From: Streptomyces sp. WAC 01529
Lineage (GTDB): Bacteria > Actinomycetota > Actinomycetes > Streptomycetales > Streptomycetaceae
Assembly (NCBI RefSeq): GCF_003945545.1
Contig: NZ_CP029617.1
Coordinates: forward strand, 744,001 to 808,000
DNA length: 64,000 nucleotides
Direction: 5' to 3'
The notes beneath the pieces are model-generated. The model was not told the DNA's origin, made no database searches, and saw only the letters and a program-made list of their open reading frames with translations. A program made the translations under genes and the position numbers. Shown in pieces: positions 33,360 to 41,486 of this stretch (its first letter is position 1; the number at the start of each line of letters is the position of its first letter).

Positions 33360-33944
33360 TCAGCGCGACACGAGCAGCGCCACGAGCCGTTCCGTCTGCT
33401 CGCGGGGGTCGGGCGCGCCGGCCCAGCCGGTCATCAGGAGATGGTGGACGGTCCCAACCAGGGCGAGCGCCATCGCGGCGGTGTCGGTGCCGTCCGCCAG
33501 GCGGCCGATGCGCAGTTCGGCGTCGAGGTAGTCGGTGAGCGCGTCCTGGATCGAGGCGAAGCCCGGCGCGCCCGCCGCCAGCGACGCCCGGATCGTCCGG
33601 GAGGTGGCGTGGCTCGCCATCGCCAGTCCCACGACCCCGGGGTCGAGGGAGTCCAGGAGTGACAGCGCGACCCGGACGAGGTTCTCCGCCACGGTGTCCT
33701 GACCCGCGCGCGCGGGCAGCTTCGCGGCCTCCCGCGCGGTGCGCGCGAACCGGTCGAGCACCAGCTCGGCGACGAACGCGTCCACTCCCCCGAAGTGCGT
33801 GTGCAGCACCCCCTTGGCGCAGCCCGCCTCCCCCGTGATCGCCCTGCTGGTCAGGGCCGACGCCCCGTCCCGGGCGACGATCCGCTCGGCGGCGCCGAAG
33901 AGCCGCTCCCGCAGGTCGGGGATCGCTACTCCGCGCGGTGCCAT
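33360..33944 (-). CDS. TetR-family transcriptional regulator
   Basis: 194 residues, ATG preceded by GGAGGATTC. N-terminal TetR helix-turn-helix: LRERLFGAAERIVARDGASALTSRAITGEAGCAKGVLHTHFGGVDAFVAEL (residues ~10-60). The C-terminal ligand domain is typical in length. It is divergent from a methyltransferase gene, with a large inverted-repeat operator between them, so it very likely represses both itself and the methyltransferase. Confidence 0.92.
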   Translation of the reverse strand: MAPRGVAIPDLRERLFGAAERIVARDGASALTSRAITGEAGCAKGVLHTHFGGVDAFVAELVLDRFARTAREAAKLPARAGQDTVAENLVRVALSLLDSLDPGVVGLAMASHATSRTIRASLAAGAPGFASIQDALTDYLDAELRIGRLADGTDTAAMALALVGTVHHLLMTGWAGAPDPREQTERLVALLVSR

Positions 33945-33978
33945 GAATCCTCCTCGTACGACGCGTCCGCCCCTTGCC

Positions 33979-34021
33979 AGTATGGGCGCTCGCCCATACT
34001 GTTTGGGCGAGCGCCCATACT
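33979..34021. promoter_or_regulatory. TetR operator, nested inverted repeat
   Basis: AGTATGGGCGCTCGCCCA (33979-33996) and TGGGCGAGCGCCCATACT (34004-34021) form a perfect 18-bp inverted repeat around TACTGTT. Each arm is itself nearly palindromic (GTATGGGCG-CT-CGCCCATAC and GGGCG-AG-CGCCC), giving four half-sites in 43 bp. It lies 34 bp from the tetR start and 39 bp from the methyltransferase start. Two TetR dimers could bind side by side. Confidence 0.8.
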
Positions 34022-34060
34022 AGCCGTGGGGGGCGCCACGACCGTCAGGGGGCGGACACC

Positions 34061-34906
34061 ATGCGGAACATCGTCAACACCGAGCAGGCGCAGGCGTGGA
34101 ACGGCTACGAGGGTGATCACTGGGCCCGCAACCAGGATCGCTGGGACGCGGTGAACGCGGGCTTCAACGCCCCGCTGCTGGCGGCCGCCTCGATCGGCGC
34201 GCACGACCGCGTCCTGGACGTCGGCTGCGGGGCGGGGCAGACGACGAGGCTGGCCGCGCGCCGGGCGAGCGGGGGTCATGCCGTCGGCCTCGACCTGTCG
34301 GCGCCGATGCTGGAGCGGGCGCGCCTGACCGCGCGGCACGAGGGCCTCGACAACGTCACCTTCGAACAGGGTGACGCCCAGGTCCACCCCTTGGCGGAGG
34401 GCGCGTACGACGTCGCGATCAGCCGTTACGGCGTGCTGTTCTTCGCGGATCCCGTCGCCGCGTTCGCCCACATCGGGCGGGCGCTGCGCCCCGGCGGGCG
34501 CGCGGCGTTCGTCTGCGCCGCGCACGCCGAGGACAACGAATGGCTGCGGGCCTTCGCCGAGCTGCGCGACATCCTTCCCATCGGCGGCTTCGGCGAGCCC
34601 GGCGGCCCTGGCATGTTCTCCCTCGCGGACGCCGACAGGACCCGGGGGCTGCTGTCCGCCGCCGGTTTCGAGCGCGTGGAGACGGCGCGTGTGCGGGCGC
34701 ACGGAATCTGGGGGCGGGACGCGGCCGACGCCGCAGCCTTCCTCCTCGGCTCCGGCCCCGGGCGCCACCTGCTGAGCCAGGTGACGCCAAAGACCCAGGA
34801 GCGCGCCCTGCACAGACTCACGGCGATCCTGCGTCCCTACGAGCGTGAAGGCGCCGTCCACCTCCTCAGCACGGCCCTCCTGGTGACCGCCGTCCGCCCC
34901 GACTAG
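34061..34906 (+). CDS. class I SAM-dependent methyltransferase
   Basis: 281 residues from the ATG at 34061, preceded by CAGGGGGCGG. UbiE/Methyltransf_11-like: motif I VLDVGCGAGQTTRLAARRA, acidic loop GLDLSAPMLERARL, motif II-like EGAYDVAISRYGVLFFADP and post motif ALRPGGRAAFVC. The N-terminal NTEQAQAWNGYEGDHWA is frequent in this group. Substrate unknown. TetR control suggests induction by a xenobiotic or metabolite that it may modify. Confidence 0.9.
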   Translation: MRNIVNTEQAQAWNGYEGDHWARNQDRWDAVNAGFNAPLLAAASIGAHDRVLDVGCGAGQTTRLAARRASGGHAVGLDLSAPMLERARLTARHEGLDNVTFEQGDAQVHPLAEGAYDVAISRYGVLFFADPVAAFAHIGRALRPGGRAAFVCAAHAEDNEWLRAFAELRDILPIGGFGEPGGPGMFSLADADRTRGLLSAAGFERVETARVRAHGIWGRDAADAAAFLLGSGPGRHLLSQVTPKTQERALHRLTAILRPYEREGAVHLLSTALLVTAVRPD

Positions 34907-34940
34907 ACCCGGCTAGACCCGGCTAGACCCGACTAGAGGG
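34901..34940. repeat. four tandem 10-bp units carrying TAG
   Basis: GACTAGACCC / GGCTAGACCC / GGCTAGACCC / GACTAGAGGG. The first unit contains the methyltransferase stop codon. Because the period is 10 bp, the TAG triplets at 34904, 34914, 34924 and 34934 fall in all three forward frames. Confidence 0.85.
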
Positions 34941-34982
34941 GTCCCGGCCGGGGCGGCACCGGCACCCGGCAGACTGCCGCCC

Positions 34983-35579
34983 ATGACCATGACGGATTTC
35001 CGAACCGACCTGCGCGTCTACCTCCAGGACGCGCGTGACGCACTGCTGTGGAAGCTCGAAGGCCTGTCGGAGTACGACATACGCCGCCCGCTGACTCCGA
35101 CCGGCACCAATCTGCTGGGGCTGGTCAAGCACGTGACCAGCGCCGAAGCGCTGTACTTCGGCGCGACGTTCGGACGGCCGTTCGAGGCGCCGCCCCTGTG
35201 GATCACGGGCGGCGCCGAGGCCAACGCGGACCTGTGGGCGACCGCCGACGAGACCCGGGAGCAGATCGTGGGGCTCTACCGGAAGGTGTGGGCCCACTCG
35301 GACGCGACGATCGAGTCCCTGGAGCTGGACGCGGTCGGCCGGATCCCCGGGAACGAGCGGCACGAGATGACGCTGCACCGCATCCTCGTCCACATGATCG
35401 CCGAGACCACCCGCCATGCCGGGCACGCCGACGTCGTGCGCGAACTGGTCGACGGGACCACGGGGTTGCGCAAGGAGGACGACAACATGGCTCAGGGCAG
35501 CGCGGCTTGGTGGGAGGGGCACCGGGCCCGGGTCGAGCAGGCGGCGCGCGAGGCCGGCCGGGTTGGCGGCACCATGTGA
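34983..35579 (+). CDS. DinB-family protein
   Basis: 198 residues (MTMTDFRTDLRVYLQDARDAL; the second ATG is also possible). A four-helix-bundle DinB/DUF664 type protein: WKLEGLSEYDIRRPLTPTGTNLLGLVKHVTSAEALYFG carries the first conserved His, and LHRILVHMIAETTRHAGHADVVRE the other two, a probable divalent-metal site. Related bacillithiol/mycothiol-dependent S-transferases use this fold, so a thiol-transfer role is possible. No clear ribosome site before the ATG. Confidence 0.88.
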   Translation: MTMTDFRTDLRVYLQDARDALLWKLEGLSEYDIRRPLTPTGTNLLGLVKHVTSAEALYFGATFGRPFEAPPLWITGGAEANADLWATADETREQIVGLYRKVWAHSDATIESLELDAVGRIPGNERHEMTLHRILVHMIAETTRHAGHADVVRELVDGTTGLRKEDDNMAQGSAAWWEGHRARVEQAAREAGRVGGTM

Positions 35580-35583
35580 CGCG

Positions 35584-36246
35584 TCAGGTCAGCAGGTCCG
35601 TGACGAACTTCCGCAACCGCCCGCCGCGTACGGGCCGCACCCCATGGATGACCTGGGCGCCATAGGCGACGGCGACGCCCGCGCCGGCGTCGGCGAGCCA
35701 GCGGGTGCGGTCGGTGGCGGCCAGCCAATCGGGGACGCTGTGGTGGGGGCTGCCGTCGGGCCCCGGGGCGTGGGGCACGCTCCTGGTCAGCGGCGTCCCG
35801 GGCAGGAAGTTCTCCTTCTCGCCGACGAACTGCCCACTCCAGATGCCGTCGTCGGCGGTGGTCTCGACGTAGAACTCCCCTCCGCTTTCGGCCTCTTCCA
35901 GTACGACGCCGATCCTGCCGAGTCGGCAGTGCTCGGCCCCCGGGTCCGGAATGCCGTCCACGTGCGTGGCGATGCGCTGCCCGGCCGTCAGGACGGTGTA
36001 GGCCCAGGGCGCGGCGTAGCCCAGGGAGGGGATGGCGCGCCGGAGGGCGGGCAGCGCCCTCGCGGTGGCCTGCTGGAGGATTTCCTGGGCCTGCGGCGGG
36101 GCGGTGACGACGTCCGCCTCGAAGCGCGGCGCCCAGTCGGCGAGTTGCGGGTCGGCGTCCATGATCTTGCTCAGGGTGGCCAGTTCGTCAGGGGTGAGGA
36201 AGCTCTCGACGGTCTGCAGCACGAGGGATTCGCTGATGTGGATCAC
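35584..36246 (-). CDS. 2-oxoglutarate/Fe(II)-dependent oxygenase-like protein
   Basis: 220 residues from a GTG at 36246 with GAGGAGACGCCC upstream. A prolyl-4-hydroxylase/PKHD-like double-stranded beta helix is suggested by QRIATHVDGIPDPG (HxD metal pair) and the distal YGAQVIHGVRPVRGGRLRKFVTDLL (second His plus Arg for 2-oxoglutarate). The middle GEFYVETTADDGIW is the usual strand. Substrate unknown; cytosolic. Confidence 0.83.
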   Translation of the reverse strand: MIHISESLVLQTVESFLTPDELATLSKIMDADPQLADWAPRFEADVVTAPPQAQEILQQATARALPALRRAIPSLGYAAPWAYTVLTAGQRIATHVDGIPDPGAEHCRLGRIGVVLEEAESGGEFYVETTADDGIWSGQFVGEKENFLPGTPLTRSVPHAPGPDGSPHHSVPDWLAATDRTRWLADAGAGVAVAYGAQVIHGVRPVRGGRLRKFVTDLLT

Positions 36247-36274
36247 GGGCGTCTCCTCTGTCGAAGGTGCCGGT

Positions 36275-36288
36275 GTCCGACGTCGGAC
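36275..36288. promoter_or_regulatory. 14-bp perfect palindrome upstream of the 2OG oxygenase
   Basis: GTCCGACGTCGGAC lies 29-42 bases before the oxygenase start, where a repressor site would fit. A related GCCGACGTCGACGGC-like stretch follows. The regulator is unknown. Confidence 0.4.
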
Positions 36289-36501
36289 GTGCCGACGTCG
36301 ACGGCGCCGGATGTGATGCTCCGTCAACCGTCGGGGGGCGGGCGGTCGCGGTCCATGGCGCCGACACGTCGTGCGGGGGCATGGGAGTCGGCCGCGGGGG
36401 GCGTGCGCGGCGCGTCCGTGCGCCGGTGAGCGCCCCACACTTTCAAGCCGCGCCGCGCGCCATCCCCGCGGGGAGTGCCGACCATGGCCGCCCACAGCAG
36501 A

Positions 36502-36543
36502 GCGCGGTGGTGAGGAGGGCTGAATCCCTCCTCACCACCGCGC
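36502..36543. terminator. 18-bp perfect-stem terminator
   Basis: GCGCGGTGGTGAGGAGGG / CCCTCCTCACCACCGCGC with loop CTGAAT, 14 bp beyond the stop of the small secreted-protein gene on the minus strand. No T run, but the stem is long enough to terminate. Confidence 0.75.
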
Positions 36544-36557
36544 CGAGGTGCGGTGCG

Positions 36558-36800
36558 TCAGTGCCGGCCGCCGGGCGCGTGGCCGATGCCCTCGTGGTCG
36601 TAACCCGCGGCCTCGGAGTAGACGATGCCGAGCGGGCCGCCGACGCTGTCGAACGAACCGTAGAACCCCTCGTGGTCGTAGCCCATCTGGTGGCGCGGGT
36701 TGTAGCGGTCGTGGCCGTCGTCGGCGACGGCCGCGCCCGCCCCGACGGCCAGGACGGAGACGGTGAGAGCGGCGGCGAGGATGGTCGAGCGAACGCGCAT
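36558..36800 (-). CDS. small secreted protein (80 aa)
   Basis: 80 residues. The ATG has an excellent ribosome site (CCAGGAGGAATATACCC). A signal peptide (ILAAALTVSVLAVGAGAAVA) should leave a mature peptide of about 54 residues, rich in Gly, His, Tyr and Asp, with the hexapeptide GYDHEG present twice (MGYDHEGFYGS and AGYDHEGIGHA). The His/Asp content could bind metal. No family recognised. It has its own hairpin terminator, so it looks like a monocistronic expressed gene. Confidence 0.8.
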   Translation of the reverse strand: MRVRSTILAAALTVSVLAVGAGAAVADDGHDRYNPRHQMGYDHEGFYGSFDSVGGPLGIVYSEAAGYDHEGIGHAPGGRH

Positions 36801-36910
36801 GGGTATATTCCTCCTGGAATATGCAGGTGCTGTCGCCATGTCACCTGCCGCGGCGGCGGGGCCGCGTAACGGCACAGCACACGCACTCCACCCGAACGGA
36901 CCCCGGATTA

Positions 36911-37534
36911 CTACCGCACGGCCCACTTGATCGGTTCCTTGTAGTACCCCTGCGAATACGTCACCGCCTTCAGCGTGGCGGCGGCGGGGATGAGGTAGGG
37001 CTCGCAGACGGTGCGCGTCTCTCCCTTCTTCCAGATGTCCTCACCGTCGAGACTCTTCCTGCCGTCGTTGCCGACGCAGTCGGAGGGACGGCTCGAGAGG
37101 TCGCCGATGAGTATGAACTCCGTCGCGGGCTTGCCTCCGGAGGTCTCGCCGCCCACCTCGCTCATCACGGACGGCTGCTTGACCGCGGAGCCGCCGACGT
37201 GCTTGGCCTTCACATAGATCCAGGCGACCTTCAGGTCCTCGTACTTCTCCTTGTCGTCCAGCTCATCGAGGTCGGCCGGCTTGCCGAGGGTGACCTTCGT
37301 CGGCGTGAGGGAGAACTCGCCGGTCTTCTCGTATCTGGTGATCTCCTGCACCGGCCCGGCCTGCCCGAGCTTGAGGTCCTTCGGCGCCTCGCTCGACTCC
37401 GAGGCCCCGGCCCCACCGGCCCCGCTCTTCTTCCCGGAGCCCCCGCCGCACGCGGCGAGCGACACGGCGCTGAGGGTTACGAGGACCGCGAGGCCGATGC
37501 GTCGACGGGAGTGCGTGGTGCGCTGAGTGCTCAT
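36911..37534 (-). CDS. lipoprotein of unknown function
   Basis: 207 residues; AGGAAACAC before the ATG. The signal peptide with lipobox LAACG gives a lipid-anchored mature protein that starts with a Gly/Ser-rich spacer. The rest (FSLTPTKVTLGKPADLDEL, YVKAKHVGG, RPSDCVGNDGRKSL, TRTVCEPYLIPA) has an immunoglobulin-like DUF4352-type feel and one likely disulfide pair. Function unknown. Confidence 0.85.
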   Translation of the reverse strand: MSTQRTTHSRRRIGLAVLVTLSAVSLAACGGGSGKKSGAGGAGASESSEAPKDLKLGQAGPVQEITRYEKTGEFSLTPTKVTLGKPADLDELDDKEKYEDLKVAWIYVKAKHVGGSAVKQPSVMSEVGGETSGGKPATEFILIGDLSSRPSDCVGNDGRKSLDGEDIWKKGETRTVCEPYLIPAAATLKAVTYSQGYYKEPIKWAVR

Positions 37535-37665
37535 GTGTTTCCTGATCCTGGTCATTCGGTTTCCGGGCAGTCTGCCGGGTCCGCGTTTCACGTCTTCCGC
37601 GGCCCCGACATGATGCGCCATACCAGGTCAGGCGTCATTTTCCACTGTGAGAACGCCCCCGGGTC

Positions 37666-39147
37666 TCAGTCCCGGCGGCCGGAGCCCGGCCGTACCGTCA
37701 CCTCCACCTCCGTCCCGTCGGACGCCCACACCCGCACCTGTCGTGCCTGCCCGGGCGGCACGCTTCGGGCGCTGGGGTGTGCCGTGCGGCCCGACACCTC
37801 GATCCGCCAGCCGGTGGTGCTCGGCGGCAGGGACAGCACGGTGGTGCCGGGGCGGCGAGTCGACCGGTAGGCGAGGCGGTACGTGGCGCGGGCCGGGTCG
37901 TGGGCGTCGGCACGCACGGTGCCGGCGACCGCCGGGGCGTACGGCGTGGCGGTGCGCTCCTTGTTCGTACGGAGGCGGCCGTCACGGTCGAGGGCGCAGT
38001 AGCCGCCGCCGTAGCACCAGACGTAGGCCGCCCAGCCCGAGGAGTAGCGGGTGAAGGAGGCGAGCGCGTCGTCGTGGAAGCGGCGCATGTTCGGCAGGCC
38101 GCTGTTCAGCGGGCCCCACTCGCCCACCACGACGGGCACCGAGTGCTCGCGCGGGTAGGCCGTGACGGCGTTCTCGTACGCCGTGATCCAGCCGCCCGCC
38201 GGGTCGTAGTCGGCGCCCGCCTCCATCGCGGTGTTGTAGAAGTGCGGGGCGTAGACGACGCGTTCGTCGGGGACGCGGCCCAGGCCGGTGGGCACGCCTT
38301 CGCCGACGATCGGGGTCGGCTCGATGAACAGGTGGTTCGAGCGGTCCCGGGTGCGGATGGCGGCGGCGAGGCGGCGGTACATCGGGGTGAGCTGCGTCGC
38401 CTCGATGCGGCGTGCGGCGCCGGCCAGGTCCTCGCCCGGACGCAGCTCCCCCATCGGCTCGTTGATCAGGTCATAGCCGAACACCGCGGGGTGCCCGCCG
38501 AAGCGGTCCGCCAGCAGGCGCCACATGCGGGCCTGCGCGCGCCGCAGGTCCGCGTCCTCGTAGAGATGGGTGAAGGCGCGCTGGACGGCGGGTTCGAAGT
38601 ACTCGGCGAACCAGTCGTCGGGATGCGGGGTGAACGGCAGCCCGTCGGTCCGCGTCGCCCACGCCGGGATCCCGCGGTGGCCGAACGCGGGCCCGAACAC
38701 GTCCTGGTGGGCATCGATGACGACGTGCACGCCGTGCTTGTGCGCCCAGTCGAGGATGCGCCCGATCTTGCGCAGGTACGGTTCGCTGTAGCGCCCGCGC
38801 CGCGGCTCCAGGTCGTCCCAGAAGACCAGCAGGCGGGCGAAGTTGAAGCCGTGGGCCCGCAAGTCGGCGAAGTGCCGCTCGGTGATCGCGCTGAGGGCGT
38901 CCGGGCCGCGGTGGACCTTGTCCTCGACGTTCCAGCCGCGCAGGGTGAGCGTCCGTCCGCGGGCGTCGGTGAGGCGGGGTATACCGGCGGCGGTGGGGGC
39001 GGTGCCGGTGCCGGAACCGGTTCCGGTGCGCCCACTCTTCACTCCCCCCGAAGCGGCCGGAGCCAGGCCCGCACCGAGCAGGGCGGTGGTGATCAAGGCG
39101 ATCAGGGCCACCAGGCCGAGGTGCTGCCGCGTAAAACGTTTGCCCAT
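37666..39147 (-). CDS. secreted GH5-family glycoside hydrolase (endoglycoceramidase-like)
   Basis: 493 residues, GGAGG upstream of the ATG. A signal peptide (LVALIALITTALLGAGLAPAAS) is followed by a Gly/Thr linker and a GH5 catalytic domain: LRGWNVEDKVHRGP, VVIDAHQDVFGP, acid/base in YDLINEP (about residue 230) and nucleophile in VVVGEWGPLN (about 343). A C-terminal beta domain follows. The NVEDKVH and DAHQDVFG segments are closer to endoglycoceramidase-type GH5 than to cellulases. It would act on glycolipids or beta-glycans outside the cell. Confidence 0.88.
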   Translation of the reverse strand: MGKRFTRQHLGLVALIALITTALLGAGLAPAASGGVKSGRTGTGSGTGTAPTAAGIPRLTDARGRTLTLRGWNVEDKVHRGPDALSAITERHFADLRAHGFNFARLLVFWDDLEPRRGRYSEPYLRKIGRILDWAHKHGVHVVIDAHQDVFGPAFGHRGIPAWATRTDGLPFTPHPDDWFAEYFEPAVQRAFTHLYEDADLRRAQARMWRLLADRFGGHPAVFGYDLINEPMGELRPGEDLAGAARRIEATQLTPMYRRLAAAIRTRDRSNHLFIEPTPIVGEGVPTGLGRVPDERVVYAPHFYNTAMEAGADYDPAGGWITAYENAVTAYPREHSVPVVVGEWGPLNSGLPNMRRFHDDALASFTRYSSGWAAYVWCYGGGYCALDRDGRLRTNKERTATPYAPAVAGTVRADAHDPARATYRLAYRSTRRPGTTVLSLPPSTTGWRIEVSGRTAHPSARSVPPGQARQVRVWASDGTEVEVTVRPGSGRRD

Positions 39148-39278
39148 GACGGACCTCCGGCACTCGGGGACGCGCGGTCACATACGTGTGCGGTCGGCAC
39201 GCACCGTACGTATCAGGAACCGCTTGCACAGGCCAGTGCTCCACCTGATCGTCATCGCGAACACGTCGGTCCGCTCCA

Positions 39279-39307
39279 GGCCTTCCCAGAAGGCCGCTTG
39301 GTAAAAT
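39279..39307 (+). promoter_or_regulatory. dhaKLM promoter region with inverted repeat
   Basis: GGCCTTC-CCA-GAAGGCC (39279-39295) directly precedes a -10-like TAAAAT (39302-39307), 15 bases before the dhaK ATG. The repeat would overlap the -35/spacer region and could be an operator. No dha regulator gene is adjacent. Confidence 0.4.
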
Positions 39308-39322
39308 GGACAGGAGGTATCC

Positions 39323-40315
39323 ATGAAGATGCTGATCAATGTCGCCGAGACCGTGGTCGCCGACGCGCTGCGCGGCATGGCCGCCGCGCATCCCGAGCTG
39401 ACCGTCGACGTCGAGAACCGCGTGATCGTCCGCAGGGACGCCCCCGTCGCCGGGAAGGTCGCCCTCGTCTCGGGAGGCGGGTCCGGGCACGAACCGCTGC
39501 ACGGCGGGTTCGTGGGGCCGGGCATGCTCTCCGCCGCCTGTCCCGGAGAGGTGTTCACCTCGCCCGTGCCGGATCAGATGGTGCGGGCCGCGGCCGCCGT
39601 GGACAGCGGCGCGGGTGTGCTGTTCGTCGTGAAGAACTACACCGGTGACGTGCTCAACTTCGACATGGCTGCGGAGCTGGCCGAGGACGAGGGCATCCAG
39701 GTGGCGAAGGTGCTCGTCGACGACGACGTGGCCGTCACCGACAGCCTCTACACCGCCGGGCGCCGGGGTACGGGCGCCACGCTCTTCGTGGAGAAGCTGG
39801 CGGGCGCGGCCGCCGAGGCGGGCATGCCCCTTGAGCGGGTCGAGGCGATCGCCCGGCGGGTCAACGAGAGCGCGCGCAGCTTCGGCGTGGCCCTGACCGC
39901 CTGCACCACCCCGGCCAAGGGCGGCCCCACCTTCGATCTGCCCGCCGGGGAGCTGGAATTGGGCGTCGGCATCCACGGCGAGCCGGGGCGTGAGCGGCGC
40001 CCGATGATGACCTCGCGCGAGATCGCCGACTTCGCCGTGAACGCCGTACTGGAGGATCTGCGCCCGCGCAATCCGGTGCTGCTGCTCGTCAACGGCATGG
40101 GGGGCACGCCCCTCCTTGAGCTGTACGGCTTCAACGCCGAGGTGCAGCGCGTGCTCGTCGAGCGAGGCGTGCCCGTGGCGCGCACTCTCGTCGGCAACTA
40201 TGTGACCTCACTGGACATGGCCGGGGCCTCCGTGACGCTCTGCCAGGTCGACGAGGAGCTGCTCCGACTCTGGGACGCGCCGGTCAGCACGGCCGCGCTG
40301 CGCTGGGGCGTCTGA
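39323..40315 (+). CDS. dhaK: dihydroxyacetone kinase, substrate-binding subunit DhaK
   Basis: 330 residues with a strong AGGAGG ribosome site. GGGSGHEPLHGGFVGPGMLSAACPGE and VKNYTGDVLNFDMAAELA are DhaK hallmarks. His218, counted from this start, falls in LGVGIHGEPG at the position that binds dihydroxyacetone covalently in the E. coli enzyme. First gene of dhaKLM, the PTS-dependent kinase that converts dihydroxyacetone to its phosphate. Confidence 0.95.
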   Translation: MKMLINVAETVVADALRGMAAAHPELTVDVENRVIVRRDAPVAGKVALVSGGGSGHEPLHGGFVGPGMLSAACPGEVFTSPVPDQMVRAAAAVDSGAGVLFVVKNYTGDVLNFDMAAELAEDEGIQVAKVLVDDDVAVTDSLYTAGRRGTGATLFVEKLAGAAAEAGMPLERVEAIARRVNESARSFGVALTACTTPAKGGPTFDLPAGELELGVGIHGEPGRERRPMMTSREIADFAVNAVLEDLRPRNPVLLLVNGMGGTPLLELYGFNAEVQRVLVERGVPVARTLVGNYVTSLDMAGASVTLCQVDEELLRLWDAPVSTAALRWGV

Positions 40316-40355
40316 CACGCCCGTACCAGTCCCCTGACCGCGCAAAGGAGAACCT

Positions 40356-40982
40356 GTGCTCGACGCCGACTTCTTCCGCCGCTGGCTGACGAACGCCGCC
40401 GCGGCCGTCGACCGCGAGGCGGCCCGGCTCACGGAGCTGGACTCGCCCATCGGCGACGCCGACCACGGCAGCAACCTCCAGCGCGGCTTCGCCGCCGTCG
40501 CCGCCACCCTGGAGAAGGAGGCGCCCACCACCCCCGGAGCCGTCCTCACCCTGGCGGGGCGGCAGTTGATCTCCACCGTGGGCGGCGCGTCGGGGCCGCT
40601 CTACGGCACCCTGCTGCGCCGCACCGGCAAGGCGCTCGGCGACGACGGGGAGGTCGACGAGGCGCGGTTCGCCGAGGCGCTGCGTACCGGCGTCGACGCC
40701 GTGGCGGCGCTCGGTGGCGCCGCGCCCGGTGACAAGACGATGCTGGACGCGCTCGTCCCCGGCGTCGACGCGCTCGGCACGTCCTTCGGCGCGGCGCGCG
40801 ACGCCGCGCGGGAGGGCGCGCTCGCGACGACGCCGTTGCGGGCGCGCAAGGGCCGGGCCAGCTACCTGGGCGAGCGCAGCGTCGGCCACCAGGACCCGGG
40901 CGCGACCTCCTCGGCGCTGCTCTTCGAGGCGCTGGCCGACACCGCGCGCGGCACGGACGAGCGGGAGCCCGGCCATGGCTGA
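40356..40982 (+). CDS. dhaL: dihydroxyacetone kinase, ADP-binding subunit DhaL
   Basis: 208 residues from GTG, with AAAGGAG upstream. Asp residues of ELDSPIGDADHGSNLQRGF hold the Mg-ADP; TVGGASGPLYGTLLR, AAPGDKTMLDALVPG and ASYLGERSVGHQDPGATSSALL complete the DhaL pattern. It contains tightly bound ADP that is rephosphorylated by DhaM and passes phosphate to dihydroxyacetone on DhaK. Confidence 0.95.
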   Translation: MLDADFFRRWLTNAAAAVDREAARLTELDSPIGDADHGSNLQRGFAAVAATLEKEAPTTPGAVLTLAGRQLISTVGGASGPLYGTLLRRTGKALGDDGEVDEARFAEALRTGVDAVAALGGAAPGDKTMLDALVPGVDALGTSFGAARDAAREGALATTPLRARKGRASYLGERSVGHQDPGATSSALLFEALADTARGTDEREPGHG

Positions 40983-41385
40983 CGAACCGTTGGTCGGCGT
41001 CGTCCTCGTGTCGCACAGCGGTCCCGTCGCCGACGCGGTCGCCGCCCTCGCCACGGGGCTGGCCAGGGGCGGCGCCACCGCCCCCGTGGCGGCCGCGGGC
41101 GGGACGGAGGACGGGGGCTTCGGGACGAGTGCGGAGCTGATCTCGGCGGCCGCGGCGCGGGTCGACCGGGGCGCGGGCGTCGCGATCCTCACCGACCTCG
41201 GCAGCGCCGTCCTCACCGTCAAGGCACTCGTCGCCGAGGGCGACGAACTCCCGGACGGCGCACGCCTGGTGGACGCCCCGTTCGTGGAGGGAGCGGTGGC
41301 GGCCGTGGTGACCGCGTCGGCCGGGGCGGACCTCGCCGCGGTGGAGGCGGCGGCCATGGAGGCGTACGACTACCGCAAGGTGTGA
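40975..41385 (+). CDS. dhaM: dihydroxyacetone kinase, phosphotransfer subunit DhaM
   Basis: 136 residues; starts 8 bp inside dhaL. A single EIIA-man-like domain: GVVLVSHSGPVADAV carries the phospho-accepting His (residue 14), then GTSAELISAAAARVDRGAGVAILTDLGSAVLTVKAL. It lacks the HPr and EI domains of E. coli DhaM, so general PTS proteins must supply phosphate. Confidence 0.93.
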   Translation: MADEPLVGVVLVSHSGPVADAVAALATGLARGGATAPVAAAGGTEDGGFGTSAELISAAAARVDRGAGVAILTDLGSAVLTVKALVAEGDELPDGARLVDAPFVEGAVAAVVTASAGADLAAVEAAAMEAYDYRKV

Positions 41386-41457
41386 GCCGCGAGCTGCCGG
41401 AGGCCCCATGGTGACGGCCAGGGGGTCACCGTTCTCGTGTGTACGACGTCCACCCTC

Positions 41458-41486
41458 TTGATGTGCCCCCGTCACCCGTGTCAAAT
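41458..41486 (+). promoter_or_regulatory. candidate sigma-70-type promoter of the Fn-III lipoprotein gene
   Basis: TTGATG (41458-41463), 17-base spacer, TCAAAT (41481-41486). Transcription would start about 35 bases before the GTG at 41528. The DasR-like site overlaps the -10 element and the expected start. Confidence 0.45.

Larger units (their letters stand above)
36247..36557. other. 311-bp intergenic region with palindrome and hairpin
   Basis: No gene is convincing here. Near the oxygenase start it holds a 14-bp palindrome (36275-36288), and near the small secreted-protein stop a strong hairpin (36502-36543). The rest looks non-coding. Confidence 0.6.
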
